Notes: a model not told the origin generated them from the letters alone. A stretch of 64,000 nt of DNA from Vibrio bathopelagicus (GCF_014879975.1 NZ_CP062500.1:1550001-1614000); one strand, 5' to 3'. Counted from the first letter of the stretch, positions 17,049 through 27,069 are shown. A program made the numbers and translations.

Positions 17049-18023
17049 CTAAAGCTCAACCACAAGGCTCATACCCATTCGCAGCGTCTCGCTGGTATCG
17101 ACAGGGCGAGCTTCTACTTCAAAGGTGCGTAGGTCAAAGCCTTGCGCAGCATCAGTTGAACGCCAAGTCGCAAAATCACCCATGACGGCAATATGAGTTA
17201 CTTTAAAGGTCAGTGATTTGTCTAGAGCAGGAAGGTATGCCTCAAACTGGCTACCTTTCTCGAAATGCTTAAGCATATCTTCACGTACATTGAGGACTGC
17301 CCAAGCATCGTTGGTGTCGATAACAGTCACAACAGGGAAGCCTTGGGGTGCTAGTTCACCGCTGCTTAATAGTACTTGAGATACTTCACCATTAAACCAG
17401 CTGTGGATTTGTGTGTCTTTTGCGTAAGCTTCAACTTCTGCCACGGCACCTGCAGCCATTAATGCTTTTTGAGCCGCTGCGACTTTGGTTTCGTCACGAG
17501 CGCCTTCTTGTGCTAATTGATACATTTGGAACGCAGCGCTTTCCGTGTACTTCGACGCTTGCCACTGAGTTTTGGCTTCATCACGCTTCTGCTCGGCAAC
17601 CACGCCATCGTTGTAAAGGTTGTTTACACGTTGATAGGTTTTGTCCATGAGATCGGCCGCCGCTTTTGCTTTCAACCATTGATCTTTAGCGGCTTGGATC
17701 TGTTGAGTGCGGGCACCATTCTCCGCTTGTTGTGCTAATGCACCAGCGGCTTTTTGACCCGCTTTTGCTTGTTCTAGCTTCGCGTCAATCTCAGGGCTCA
17801 GAAGAGAAAAGATCAATTCGCCTTTTTCAACCGAATCACCTTTACGCACGAATATTTCATCAATTCTGCCAGGCACTTTCGATGAGATACTGTATTGCTG
17901 CGCATCGATTTGACCTTGAAGCTTAACAGGCTGAGGTTGATAAGCTTGGTAAAAACTGTATCCGACCCAGCCAATAACGCCGATACCAACTAAAGATAGA
18001 AGAAGGGGCTTAATAGGTTTCAT
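17049..18023 (-). CDS. HlyD-family periplasmic adaptor (membrane fusion protein)
   Basis: 324 residues. An N-terminal anchor (about 9-26) is followed by the lipoyl half-motif (ISSKVPGRIDEIFVRKGDSVEKGELIF), an alpha-helical hairpin (about 80-190), and the returning half with the beta-barrel domain (DAWAVLNVREDMLKHFEKG). It would link the two ABC-2 permeases to the TolC-like channel. It is 3 bases downstream of the TolC-like gene and 7 bases upstream of the permease. It resembles the YbhG/YhiI class of adaptors. Confidence 0.9.
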   Translation of the reverse strand: MKPIKPLLLSLVGIGVIGWVGYSFYQAYQPQPVKLQGQIDAQQYSISSKVPGRIDEIFVRKGDSVEKGELIFSLLSPEIDAKLEQAKAGQKAAGALAQQAENGARTQQIQAAKDQWLKAKAAADLMDKTYQRVNNLYNDGVVAEQKRDEAKTQWQASKYTESAAFQMYQLAQEGARDETKVAAAQKALMAAGAVAEVEAYAKDTQIHSWFNGEVSQVLLSSGELAPQGFPVVTVIDTNDAWAVLNVREDMLKHFEKGSQFEAYLPALDKSLTFKVTHIAVMGDFATWRSTDAAQGFDLRTFEVEARPVDTSETLRMGMSLVVEL

Positions 18024-18026
18024 GAA

Positions 18027-19466
18027 TTATCCTTTTGACTGGCTATCGGTGTCTGTTTTTGAATCGAAACCAGACGGAACAGAAGAAGTTAAGTAACTCG
18101 AGTAAGCGTTCATTTCGCTGGTTAGCGCCAAGAGCTTGTTGAGAGAGATTAGGTATTTGAATCGCGCAGCAGATTGCTGAGTTTTGATGCTCGCAAGATA
18201 AAGCTCGGCATCAACCACTTCTAACGAGTTAGAAAGCCCTTGAGTGAACGCCTTTTTACGAAGCGATAGATTCTCTTGAGCTAAAGAAAGGCTTGAGTTG
18301 AGACCTTGAACCTCTTCAATCGCTTGGTTTGCTTCAAGGTAAGTCTTCTGTACCAACACGGTTAAGTCTTGCTTGGCTTGTGATTTAAGGAATTGAACCT
18401 GTGATACGGCGCTGTGAGCTGCTGCGACTTTGTCTGATCGACCAGAGGTATCAAGTAGTGGAACATTCACACCAATACCAACTAACCAATCAGGTTTCAT
18501 TTCGCTGGCTAGAGAGTCATCTTCGTAAAGGCTGTAATCACCGTAAAGGTACACTTCAGGGTAGTACTTACCTTTTTCAGCCTTGATTAAGCTGCTTGCT
18601 TGTTTCTCTTTTGCATCAAGGATCTTCAAGCCAGGGTAGGTCATCAGGGTTTGATCAATAAACACATCCATATGAGGCAGGTTGTTATTGATAAACAGCT
18701 GTTCAGAAGGCTCAACACTTTGGCTTTGACTGAGTATTTGAGTTAATGCTAACTGAGCAATTTTTAGATCGTTCTGAGCTTTAGTGCGCTCAACCACTGC
18801 TTTATCTAAAGAGGCATCCGCCTGCAGGCGTTCTACTCGTGCGATTTGCCCTTGCTGCTCCAGCTTGATAGCGAAATCACGGTGTTGAGTTAACCCTGCT
18901 TCAACGGCTTGACGTGTTTTAACGACATCTTCCGCTAAGATCACCGAGAAGTAGTATTTACTCAAGTCTTCGTAGCGAGCTTGTTTTTCCATCAACAGTT
19001 GGCTTTGCGCTTCTTCACTTTTACCTTCAGCGGCAGTTTGTGCTGCTGTGATTCGGCCGCCAGTAAAGATAGGCCAAATCGCACGGATGGAAGAGCTAAA
19101 GATGTCTTGCTCGGTGATCGTTGAAGTCACACCGCCAAGTATTGGCTGTAGAATACCTCCTATTGCACCCAAGTTAGGTACACCACTTAAGCTATTTGAA
19201 AACTGTTCGCCATTAATCGTCACGTCACTATCAAGGTGAGTGTAGTTGGCACCTAAGGTAATAGAAGGAAGGTTAAGGCTACCTGTTGCGTTTTGAAGGT
19301 GCTGGTAACGCTCAACATTGGCCTGTTGAGCAGCAAGAGAGTTGTTGTTCTCTTGTAATATTTGCCACGCTTCAGGAAAGGTCAGCGGAGCAGCATAGCT
19401 TGGCGAGCTGATTGTACCGATCAGAATACTGGCAATCGCAAGGCATCGGAATTTTGGTTTGGTCAT
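18027..19466 (-). CDS. TolC-family outer-membrane efflux channel
   Basis: 479 residues with a signal peptide ending near residue 25 (SSPSYA, then APLTFPEAW). Two OEP repeats are visible: the first half contains NLPSITLGANYTHL, the second the parallel stretch YYPEVYLYGDYSLYEDD. There is a long helical Gln/Ala-rich region in each. No lipobox is present, so it is TolC-like rather than an OprM lipoprotein. It is the first gene of a four-gene operon (channel, adaptor, two permeases). A perfect palindrome lies 16-36 bases upstream of the start codon, suggesting local repression. Confidence 0.9.
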   Translation of the reverse strand: MTKPKFRCLAIASILIGTISSPSYAAPLTFPEAWQILQENNNSLAAQQANVERYQHLQNATGSLNLPSITLGANYTHLDSDVTINGEQFSNSLSGVPNLGAIGGILQPILGGVTSTITEQDIFSSSIRAIWPIFTGGRITAAQTAAEGKSEEAQSQLLMEKQARYEDLSKYYFSVILAEDVVKTRQAVEAGLTQHRDFAIKLEQQGQIARVERLQADASLDKAVVERTKAQNDLKIAQLALTQILSQSQSVEPSEQLFINNNLPHMDVFIDQTLMTYPGLKILDAKEKQASSLIKAEKGKYYPEVYLYGDYSLYEDDSLASEMKPDWLVGIGVNVPLLDTSGRSDKVAAAHSAVSQVQFLKSQAKQDLTVLVQKTYLEANQAIEEVQGLNSSLSLAQENLSLRKKAFTQGLSNSLEVVDAELYLASIKTQQSAARFKYLISLNKLLALTSEMNAYSSYLTSSVPSGFDSKTDTDSQSKG

Positions 19467-19482
19467 CTGAATTAATTACCAA

Positions 19483-19502
19483 ATTAGAGTGTTAACTCTA
19501 AT
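19483..19502. promoter_or_regulatory. Perfect palindromic operator candidate upstream of the efflux operon
   Basis: ATTAGAGT and ACTCTAAT flank GTTA, giving an 8-base perfect dyad within 36 bases of the TolC-like start. Position and symmetry fit a MarR- or TetR-type repressor site. No regulator gene of those families is adjacent. Confidence 0.6.
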
Positions 19503-19622
19503 GTTAGCAGGAGGATCATCGTTTGTCTTGAATGGATTGTCTCACATGAACAGAAACTCTCATAACTCGTTAATTAAATGTAATAAATTTTAGTCATGTG
19601 GATATTAAAGATTAAGGTACGA

Positions 19623-19648
19623 AAAGAGCACGACAAAGCGTGCTCTTT
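19623..19648 (-). terminator. Terminator of the 76-residue gene
   Basis: AAAGAGCACG pairs with CGTGCTCTTT around ACAAAG, 40 bases past the stop at 19688. It supports a separate transcript for that gene. Confidence 0.8.
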
Positions 19649-19687
19649 AAGTTCAGTATAGAAGTATTTATTACAAAATGAAGGGCG

Positions 19688-19918
19688 CTATTTATTGAAG
19701 CTTGGGCAATGGTGATCGGCACGCCACACCAGTTGTCTTGAACCTTGCATTGTTTGTAATAAATCTCTACCTGACATTTGCGGGAAAGCCAACAACACTT
19801 TTAGATCGAGCGGGGATGTCTCGTTCTTCTCATAGGCTCTAACATGAGTAAAAGTAGATTGTAAGTTTCTGAACAACATAGCCTTAGTAAGGCAGATTCC
19901 AAAATTATCGCGTTTCAT
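19688..19918 (-). CDS. Small soluble protein of unknown function, 76 residues
   Basis: The ATG at 19918 has AAGGA about 10 bases upstream, and a good terminator follows the stop, so a monocistronic gene is likely. The protein is mixed basic/acidic without membrane helix or signal peptide. It has the motif SPLDLKVLLAFPQMSGRDLL and a C-terminus rich in Trp, His and Cys (RADHHCPSFNK). I do not recognise a family with certainty. Confidence 0.55.
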   Translation of the reverse strand: MKRDNFGICLTKAMLFRNLQSTFTHVRAYEKNETSPLDLKVLLAFPQMSGRDLLQTMQGSRQLVWRADHHCPSFNK

Positions 19919-20507
19919 TGCCTGGTTTCCTTTTCAACAATGTTTGTACGTTATGTTTTTTATCCTGTTTAAATTCGACAGTGCCACTCTTGGTATCAGT
20001 GGTTCGTATTCGGCGTTATTCCCTATTAACACTTGAGCATCTTCACCTGACGTTAGATGAGAATGGGGAGGAGAGCTTGCCCATCCACACAACGTTTAAG
20101 TCTGGTGATTCATAACTGCTCATACTGACAAGTGCATTATTGGAGTGATTGTTGCTGACCTGTTAACCGATTTGGTTCGGTTACAAAGCTGTCTTGAAAA
20201 TGCGACTCATCACTCACCATCGACGAACTTCTTCATATGCAACCATTATAATTGTATTTATTTTAAACAACCTAAAAAACACCTAAAAGCTTAGTGATCT
20301 AGCTCAATATTTATTCGTTTATCTGTCTTATTAAGCTAATCCGTTCTAAAAATGAGCGATTGGTTAGGCTGCATAACGTAAAGCAATATCAATTAATAAC
20401 ATGCTCAATTATTTAGTTGAGTAACAGTCACAAATTTGTATAAGCAAAAAGGCCATAAGATTAACTTGGTGTTAACATTGTCCGCTAAGCACTAGGGACG
20501 GTCTTAT
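19919..20507. other. 589-base divergent intergenic region
   Basis: Promoters for the 76-residue gene (left) and the sensor kinase (right) must lie here. A 65-codon plus-strand frame (19918-20115) starts on the other gene's start codon and has no ribosome site, so I do not call it. No clear operator or RNA gene is visible. Confidence 0.45.
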
Positions 20508-22157
20508 ATGAAATGGAGTAATATCAGTTTCCGAAAAAGGTTACTGATTATCATGACGGTAACTGGCCTCGTTGAACTTCTGATTCTTTCAGCAGCAGGT
20601 TTCTATTACATCAAACAATCTCAAGAACAAGAGATGGGTTTGAAGGCTTTGGGCGTTGCAGAGTTTCTTTCTGAATCACCACGCGTTATCCAACTTATTC
20701 AAAAGAACAATGCTATATCCGATGGCAAACCTTACGTTCTTACTACTCAGATTCAAGATAAATACCGAGGTCTTACGAAGCTCATTGGAGCGGCCTTTAT
20801 TGTGGTTGGTGATGAAAAGGGCATTCGACTGATACACCCTTACGACGACAGGCTCGGAAAGCCTATGCGTGGTGGTGACAATCAGAAGGCTTTGGTGTTA
20901 GGCGAGTCTTATGTGTCGACGGCCAAAGGATCGCTCGGCTTCTCCGTCCGTGGTAAATCTGCCGTAAAAGACCAAAACGGCAATGTGATTGGCGTAGTCT
21001 CGGTGGGTTATCTACTGGATTCTCTTCAAGACAGAATTGAACCTTATTTAGCCTTTTTGATTGTGATGGCGTTGCTGGTGGTTGCCGTCAATGCGGTGAT
21101 TTCAAGCTATGTATCTCGTCGTTTTCAACGCGCTATTTTGGGCTTTGAGCCAGAAGAAATTGGCCGCTTATACGTAGAACTTGATGTGACCATGAGTACT
21201 GTGAAAGAGGGTATTTTAAGTATCGATAAGAACGGTATTTTGCGCTCAATAAACAAAAGCGCCTGCGATATTTTGTCTATTGATAGGGATAAAGCACTCA
21301 ATCAGCAACGTCTATCAGATGTGTTGGTGGGCAGTGATTTAGAACAGCTGTTATCGACTGGCGATACCGATCATGATGTTGAATTGTACCTGAATAATAA
21401 ACGAATCATTGCCAACCGCAGCCCAATTATAGTGGCGGGCGAAGTGGTCGGCGCGGTGTCCAGCTTCCGATTACGAGATGAGATAAACGATTTAACCGAT
21501 CAGCTTTCTCAAACTAAAGAGTATGCAGACTTACTTCGTTCACAAACACATGAACATCAAAACAAGCTCAATACGATCAGTGGCTTGATTCAAATGGGTG
21601 AGCTGGACTCCGTTCAACAATTGATTGGTCAAGAAACCGCTCACTATCAGAGCTTAATTGAGTTCTTAAGAGAGACAGTGAAAGATCCACTGATTGCCGG
21701 CATGCTTTTAGGCAAAACAGAGCGAGCACGAGAGATTGGTTTAGAGCTTAAGGTCGAAGAAGGATCAAGGCTTGAGGCATTACCAGCTTGGTTAAACGCT
21801 GAGGATGTCGTGACGATTCTTGGTAACCTCATCGATAACGCCTTTGATGCCACGATGATGGCGATCAAACAAGAAGGGAAGATTGCACCAGCTCGCCGTG
21901 TGATCGATGTGTCGATCAGTGATTTTGGCAATGAAATCATCGTAGAAGTAGAAGACAAAGGGTGTGGTCTGCCAAAACACTTGGCAACCAACGCACTCAC
22001 CGAAAAAGGCGTATCGAGCAAAGCGAAGCAGAACCGAGGTGTCGGTTTGTATCTTATTAAGCAGCTTGCTGACCGATATCAAGGACAGCTTGAAATGGTC
22101 GACAACCACGATTTTGGTACGCGAATGACGGTTTATCTGCCAAAAGAAGAACAATAA
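20508..22157 (+). CDS. CitA/DcuS-type sensor histidine kinase
   Basis: 549 residues. TM1 lies at about 12-34. A periplasmic PAS-like (PDC) ligand domain spans about 38-178 and contains RGLTKLIGAAFIVVGD and SVGYLL; TM2 lies at about 180-200. A cytoplasmic PAS domain (about 225-325) precedes the kinase core. The phospho-acceptor is H348 in SQTHEHQNKL, the CitA/DcuS-class H-box. The N-box NLIDNAFDA and G-boxes (DKGCGLP, GVGLYLIK) are intact. Such kinases sense citrate, C4-dicarboxylates or similar acids. The response-regulator gene follows 69 bases downstream. The best transporter candidate in the window is tctCBA, about 12 kb away. Confidence 0.92.
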   Translation: MKWSNISFRKRLLIIMTVTGLVELLILSAAGFYYIKQSQEQEMGLKALGVAEFLSESPRVIQLIQKNNAISDGKPYVLTTQIQDKYRGLTKLIGAAFIVVGDEKGIRLIHPYDDRLGKPMRGGDNQKALVLGESYVSTAKGSLGFSVRGKSAVKDQNGNVIGVVSVGYLLDSLQDRIEPYLAFLIVMALLVVAVNAVISSYVSRRFQRAILGFEPEEIGRLYVELDVTMSTVKEGILSIDKNGILRSINKSACDILSIDRDKALNQQRLSDVLVGSDLEQLLSTGDTDHDVELYLNNKRIIANRSPIIVAGEVVGAVSSFRLRDEINDLTDQLSQTKEYADLLRSQTHEHQNKLNTISGLIQMGELDSVQQLIGQETAHYQSLIEFLRETVKDPLIAGMLLGKTERAREIGLELKVEEGSRLEALPAWLNAEDVVTILGNLIDNAFDATMMAIKQEGKIAPARRVIDVSISDFGNEIIVEVEDKGCGLPKHLATNALTEKGVSSKAKQNRGVGLYLIKQLADRYQGQLEMVDNHDFGTRMTVYLPKEEQ

Positions 22158-22226
22158 TAATTAAGCGCGAAGTGATCGAGTAAAGATCATCGTGATGGAA
22201 AAAGCATGGTTAAAGGAAGAACATAA

Positions 22227-22922
22227 ATGAACGCAATCACGAGAGTCATGGTCATTGAAGATGATATTGCGATTGCAGAGCTTCACCATCGTTATTTAGA
22301 ACAGATGGGAGGCTTTGATGTGGTCGGGATTGCGACCACACAGTCTGAAGCGTTAATGCAGTTAGATATCTTAAAGCCTGATTTGGTTTTATTGGATGTG
22401 TATCTGCCTGACGGATGCGGACTTGATATTTTGAACCACGTACGCGGCAGCAATCAGGGCTGTGATGTGATTCTTATTACCGCAGCTCGAGACGTCGACA
22501 CCCTTCAACAAGCAATGCGTGGTGGAGTCGTCGACTATCTACTCAAACCTGTGATGTTTCCTCGCTTGGAAGCAGCACTGAAAAAGTATCAGTCGCAGCA
22601 GCAAGAGTTTGAAAGTGTGTCGGATCTTAACCAAGGTTTGGTCGACAAGATGTTGCAAGCGAATGCTAAGGCCGACTCTCGAAAGGTCTCTACGTTACCG
22701 AAAGGGATAGATGGCGTAACGCTTGATAAAATTAGAGCCATTTTTCAACAAGCCGACATCGCTGACATTACCGCGGATGAGGCGGGTGAACGTATTGGGG
22801 CGAGCCGAACCACAGCTCGACGCTATCTAGAGTTTTTGATTACTACTGGCGAGTTAGTGGCAGACTTAAACTATGGCACCGTAGGGCGACCGGAACGTTG
22901 CTACAACAAGCCTAGAAAGTAG
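22227..22922 (+). CDS. CitB/DcuR-type response regulator
   Basis: 231 residues. The receiver domain (about 5-118) has acidic pocket EDD at 11-13, phospho-acceptor D57 (LVLLDVYLP), T85 and K107. A short linker leads to the CitB/DcuR-type helix-turn-helix near the C-terminus (AGERIGASRTTARRYLEFL). Its partner is the kinase just upstream. The expected targets are genes for uptake or catabolism of an organic acid. No second copy of a target site was recognised near either gene. Confidence 0.92.
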   Translation: MNAITRVMVIEDDIAIAELHHRYLEQMGGFDVVGIATTQSEALMQLDILKPDLVLLDVYLPDGCGLDILNHVRGSNQGCDVILITAARDVDTLQQAMRGGVVDYLLKPVMFPRLEAALKKYQSQQQEFESVSDLNQGLVDKMLQANAKADSRKVSTLPKGIDGVTLDKIRAIFQQADIADITADEAGERIGASRTTARRYLEFLITTGELVADLNYGTVGRPERCYNKPRK

Positions 22923-23376
22923 TCGAACTCAACAAACGTGACTTCCACAAGACAGATAACAACAAACACAATCCCGTAATTTTTCAACTGTAAAACAAGT
23001 TGAATAAGAACGGTTTACTTTTTAAGACCAATCTACCACTCACTCCACAGACCAGATGGCATTCTTTCTTTACTACAATGTTTGAGAATGCCGATTTGCT
23101 GCTATTTCTACCTTTGTGAACTTCGTTATCGATTAGAATTTGTTCGAAATGAGTCAATATTTAATCGATTGCTTTCACAGTGGTTGATGTAAATCAAATA
23201 CTCATAGACAATACTGTCCCGAATAGAGGTGATAGCATTCACCCTCGTTTACCAAACGCATTCTCAAGTGTAATAGGCTCTCGCTATTGATGTAATAGCC
23301 AAGACCTATTATCTATTTTCGTATGTCGCTGATACCTTTGGCGAATACTAAAAACCTTGTTTTTATAGGAAAGATG
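22923..23376. other. zwf upstream region
   Basis: 454 bases between the response regulator and zwf. It contains a perfect FNR-type box, annotated separately. No RNA gene or terminator was recognised. The frame of zwf extends upstream to 23323, but the ribosome site supports the later start. Confidence 0.5.
23184..23197. promoter_or_regulatory. FNR-type binding site upstream of zwf
   Basis: TTGAT-GTAA-ATCAA exactly matches the FNR consensus TTGATNNNNATCAA. It is centred about 186 bases upstream of the zwf start. It may control the oxidative pentose-phosphate operon in response to oxygen. The distance would fit a promoter further upstream or a repressing site. CRP sites are related, but the half-site TTGAT favours FNR. 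Confidence 0.6.
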
Positions 23377-24879
23377 ATGGTAATACCTGAAAACAGCAGC
23401 ATCGTTATTTTTGGTGCGTCGGGAGATCTAACTTACCGCAAGTTAATTCCTGCTTTGTACCACCTGTATGCTAGCAATCAACTTCCAGAATCCTTTGCGA
23501 TTCTTGGAGTGAGCCGTACTGAGTACAGCGACGAGTCTTACCGTGAGAAGCTGAAGAAGTCTCTTCAGGAAATGGAAAAAACTGAGCCAGAGACGCTGAA
23601 TGCATTTATTGAACATCTGCATTACCAAGCGATCAACACTTCAGATGTAGACGATTACGCTCGTCTAGCCCAACGTCTGGATAAGCTTGAGCAAGACTAC
23701 CAATTCGAAAACCATAACACACTGTTCTACTTGGCAACCCCGCCAAGCCTTTATGGTGTGATCCCAGCAAACCTTGCTGCACATGGCCTTAACGATGAAA
23801 AGAACGGCTGGCGTCGTCTTATCATTGAGAAGCCATTTGGTTACGATCTAGCATCAGCGCAAGCGCTGGATGAAGAGATCCATCATCACTTCCAAGAACA
23901 CCAGATCTACCGTATCGACCATTACCTTGGTAAAGAAACGGTACAAAACCTTCTAGTGCTTCGTTTCTCAAACGCGATGTTTGAACCACTGTGGAACCGT
24001 AACTTCATTGAATACGTTGAAATCACAGGTGCTGAGTTCCTTGGCGTAGAAGAGCGTGGCGGATACTACGACGGTTCTGGCGCAGTTCGTGACATGTTCC
24101 AAAACCACTTGCTACAAGTATTAGCAATGGTTGGTATGGAGCCGCCTGCTCAAATCAATGCGGATTCAATTCGTGACGAAGTGGTTAAAGTACTTCAGTG
24201 TCTTAAACCACTGGGAGAAGACGATCTGCGTAAAGATTTGGTTCTAGGTCAATACACGGCATCAGACGTTCGTGGTCAGCACTTGCCTGGTTACCGTGAA
24301 GAGCCGGGTGTAGCAGATGACTCTCGTACTGAAACGTACATTGGTCTTAAAGCACACATTAACAACTGGCGTTGGAATGGGGTTCCTTTCTACGTACGTA
24401 CGGGTAAACGCTTACCAACGCGCGTAACGGAAATCGTGATTCACTTTAAGAACACGCCTCACCCAGTATTTGGTCAAGATGCACCAGAGAACAAACTGAT
24501 TATCCGTATCCAACCGGATGAAGGTATTCAGATGAGCTTTGGTTTGAAAGAGCCAGGTGCAGGTTTCAAAGCAAAAGAAGTGAAAATGAACTTCTCTTAC
24601 TCTGACTTACCTGAAACTCAAATGCTAACGGCTTATGAGCGTCTTCTTCTTGATGCACTGAACGGTGATGCGACTCTGTTTGCACGTACAGATGCAGTAG
24701 AAGCATGTTGGAAGTACGTTCAACCAATCTTAGATCTCAAACAAGACCCTCAAGCACTGTTTGGCTATGCTTGTGGCACTTGGGGCCCGCAAGAAGCCGA
24801 TGAGCTTCTGCAACGTGATGGCCGCGCATGGCGTTTCCCATGTAAAAACCTAACAGACACGGATTACTGCGAACTATGA
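23377..24879 (+). CDS. zwf: Glucose-6-phosphate 1-dehydrogenase
   Basis: 500 residues from the ATG at 23377, which gives the standard Vibrio N-terminus [12 protein letters not shown]. An ATG one codon earlier is equally close to AGGAAAG. The protein oxidises glucose 6-phosphate to 6-phosphogluconolactone with NADP. Motifs are the nucleotide-binding [10 protein letters not shown] (13-22), EKPFG (151-155) and the substrate-binding RIDHYLGKE (179-187). It is first gene of zwf-pgl-gnd and overlaps pgl by ATGA. An FNR-type box upstream suggests oxygen-linked regulation. Confidence 0.97.
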   Translation: MVIPENSSIVIFGASGDLTYRKLIPALYHLYASNQLPESFAILGVSRTEYSDESYREKLKKSLQEMEKTEPETLNAFIEHLHYQAINTSDVDDYARLAQRLDKLEQDYQFENHNTLFYLATPPSLYGVIPANLAAHGLNDEKNGWRRLIIEKPFGYDLASAQALDEEIHHHFQEHQIYRIDHYLGKETVQNLLVLRFSNAMFEPLWNRNFIEYVEITGAEFLGVEERGGYYDGSGAVRDMFQNHLLQVLAMVGMEPPAQINADSIRDEVVKVLQCLKPLGEDDLRKDLVLGQYTASDVRGQHLPGYREEPGVADDSRTETYIGLKAHINNWRWNGVPFYVRTGKRLPTRVTEIVIHFKNTPHPVFGQDAPENKLIIRIQPDEGIQMSFGLKEPGAGFKAKEVKMNFSYSDLPETQMLTAYERLLLDALNGDATLFARTDAVEACWKYVQPILDLKQDPQALFGYACGTWGPQEADELLQRDGRAWRFPCKNLTDTDYCEL

Positions 24880-25592
24880 TCAATCACAAGATCTTTGCAA
24901 CGCCTGAACTGGTCGTTGAAAACCTAGCAAATGAAATGAAAGTATACAGCGAGCAGGGCAAACCTGTTCACATTTCATTATCGGGTGGCAGCACGCCAAA
25001 AATGCTTTTCAAGCTTTTAGCGGGGGCGCCATACGCAGAAGGCATTCAATGGAATAACCTTCATTTCTGGTGGGGCGACGAACGTTGCGTGGCACCTGAT
25101 GACGCTGAAAGCAATTTCGGTGAAGCGAATACGTTACTTTTCTCAAACGTAAACCTTCCTGCAGAGAACATCCACCGCATCCGTGGTGAAGATGAGCCTA
25201 AAGCAGAAGCAGAGCGTTTCGCAAAAGAGATGGCAGACGTGATTCCAACTGAAAACGGCACGCCTGTATTCGATTGGATTCTGCTAGGTGTTGGTGCAGA
25301 CGGCCACACCGCTTCACTATTCCCGGGTGTAACTGACTATCAAGATGAGAACCTATCTGTATTAGCTTCTCACCCTGAGTCGGGTCAAATCCGTGTTTCT
25401 AAAACGGCGAGAGTTTTAGAAGCAGCAAAACGAATCAGCTACCTAGTACTGGGTGCAGGTAAAGTTGAGATCGTTAAAGAAATTCATACAACTCCTGCTT
25501 CAGAACTGCCTTACCCGGCAGCGAAAATCCAGTCTAAAACTGGCGAAACAGAGTGGTTCCTAGATTCAAATGCAGCAAGTGCTATCGCATAA
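24876..25592 (+). CDS. pgl: 6-phosphogluconolactonase
   Basis: 238 residues, the DevB/SOL-type enzyme. It hydrolyses 6-phosphogluconolactone, the product of Zwf. Typical motifs are [13 protein letters not shown], the WWGDERCV segment and [14 protein letters not shown]. It starts inside the zwf stop (ATGA) and ends 28 bases before gnd, completing the oxidative branch of the pentose-phosphate pathway in one operon. Confidence 0.96.
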   Translation: MINHKIFATPELVVENLANEMKVYSEQGKPVHISLSGGSTPKMLFKLLAGAPYAEGIQWNNLHFWWGDERCVAPDDAESNFGEANTLLFSNVNLPAENIHRIRGEDEPKAEAERFAKEMADVIPTENGTPVFDWILLGVGADGHTASLFPGVTDYQDENLSVLASHPESGQIRVSKTARVLEAAKRISYLVLGAGKVEIVKEIHTTPASELPYPAAKIQSKTGETEWFLDSNAASAIA

Positions 25593-25620
25593 GTGCGAAT
25601 AGCCGCAAGGAGATAAAATA

Positions 25621-27069
25621 ATGAAAGGTGATATCGGTGTAATTGGCCTAGCAGTAATGGGTCAGAACCTTATCCTAAACATGAACGACCACGGCTTTAA
25701 AGTTGTGGCTCACAACCGTACTGCTGCGAAAGTAGACGAGTTTCTAGAAGGCCCAGCTAAGGGTACTAACATTGTTGGTGCTTACTCTCTAGAAGAGCTA
25801 GTTGAGAAGCTAGAAGCGCCGCGTAAAGTGATGCTTATGGTTCGTGCTGGTGACGTTGTAGACACGTTCATCGACAAGCTTGTACCACTTCTAGACAAAG
25901 GCGACATCATCATTGATGGTGGTAACACTAATTTCCCAGACACTAACCGTCGTGTTGCTGCTCTTCGTGAGAAAGGCATCCACTTCATCGGTACGGGTGT
26001 TTCTGGTGGTGAAGAAGGCGCTCGTTTCGGTCCTTCTATCATGCCAGGCGGTTCTCCTGAAGCTTGGGAAGCGGTTAAGCCTATCTTCCAAGGTATCTCT
26101 GCGAAAACTGACGCGGGTGAGCCTTGTTGTGATTGGGTTGGTAACGACGGTGCTGGTCACTTCGTTAAGATGGTTCACAATGGCATCGAATACGGTGACA
26201 TGCAGCTTATCACTGAAGCATACCAGTTCATGAAAGATGGCCTAGGTATGAACCACGACGAAATGCAGGCTGTATTTGCTGACTGGAACAAAACTGAGCT
26301 AGATAGCTACTTGGTAGAGATCACTGCTGACATCCTTGGCTACAAAGATGAAGACGGTGAAGCGCTAGTTGAGAAGATCCTAGACACTGCTGGCCAAAAA
26401 GGCACGGGCAAGTGGACTGGTATTAACGCACTAGACATGGGTATCCCACTGACTCTAATCACTGAGTCTGTATTCTCTCGTTGCCTGTCTGCACTTAAAG
26501 ACCAACGTGTTGAAGCTGAGAAACTGTTCGGCAAGACTGTTGCTCCAGTTGAAGGCGACAAGCAAGAGTGGGTTGATGCAATCCGTCAGGCTCTACTTGC
26601 TTCTAAGATCATCTCTTACGCTCAAGGTTTCATGCTAATGCGTGAAGCGTCGAACGAAAACGGTTGGGATCTAAACTACGGTAACGTTGCTCTTATGTGG
26701 CGTGGTGGTTGTATCATCCGTTCTGCATTCCTAGGCAACATTCGTGATGCTTACGAAGCGAACCCAGAGATCGCATTCCTAGGTTCAGATGCGTACTTCA
26801 AAGGCATCCTAGACAACTGCATGGGCGCTTGGCGTAAAGTTGCAGCTAAGTCTATGGAATCTGGTATTCCAATGCCATGTATGACTTCTGCACTAACGTT
26901 CCTAGACGGTTACACAACAGCTCGTCTTCCAGCGAACCTTCTACAAGCTCAACGTGACTACTTCGGTGCTCACACTTACGAGCGTACTGACCGTCCACGT
27001 GGTGAGTTCTTCCACACAAACTGGACTGGTACAGGCGGCGACACTGCTTCTACAACTTACGACGTATAA
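25621..27069 (+). CDS. gnd: 6-phosphogluconate dehydrogenase, decarboxylating
   Basis: 482 residues, the normal length of the enteric/Vibrio enzyme. It converts 6-phosphogluconate to ribulose 5-phosphate with NADP. The N-terminal dinucleotide motif is GLAVMGQNL. The substrate signature GNDGAGHFVKMVHNGIEYGD and the C-terminal tail that reaches into the partner subunit are present. AAGGAG stands before the ATG. Codon use is strongly biased (few rare codons), as expected for a highly expressed enzyme. A terminator follows. Confidence 0.97.
   Translation: MKGDIGVIGLAVMGQNLILNMNDHGFKVVAHNRTAAKVDEFLEGPAKGTNIVGAYSLEELVEKLEAPRKVMLMVRAGDVVDTFIDKLVPLLDKGDIIIDGGNTNFPDTNRRVAALREKGIHFIGTGVSGGEEGARFGPSIMPGGSPEAWEAVKPIFQGISAKTDAGEPCCDWVGNDGAGHFVKMVHNGIEYGDMQLITEAYQFMKDGLGMNHDEMQAVFADWNKTELDSYLVEITADILGYKDEDGEALVEKILDTAGQKGTGKWTGINALDMGIPLTLITESVFSRCLSALKDQRVEAEKLFGKTVAPVEGDKQEWVDAIRQALLASKIISYAQGFMLMREASNENGWDLNYGNVALMWRGGCIIRSAFLGNIRDAYEANPEIAFLGSDAYFKGILDNCMGAWRKVAAKSMESGIPMPCMTSALTFLDGYTTARLPANLLQAQRDYFGAHTYERTDRPRGEFFHTNWTGTGGDTASTTYDV

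Noticed and set aside
19918..20115. Plus-strand frame of 65 codons
   Set aside because: Begins at the start codon of the opposite-strand 76-residue gene, has no ribosome site and covers a promoter region.
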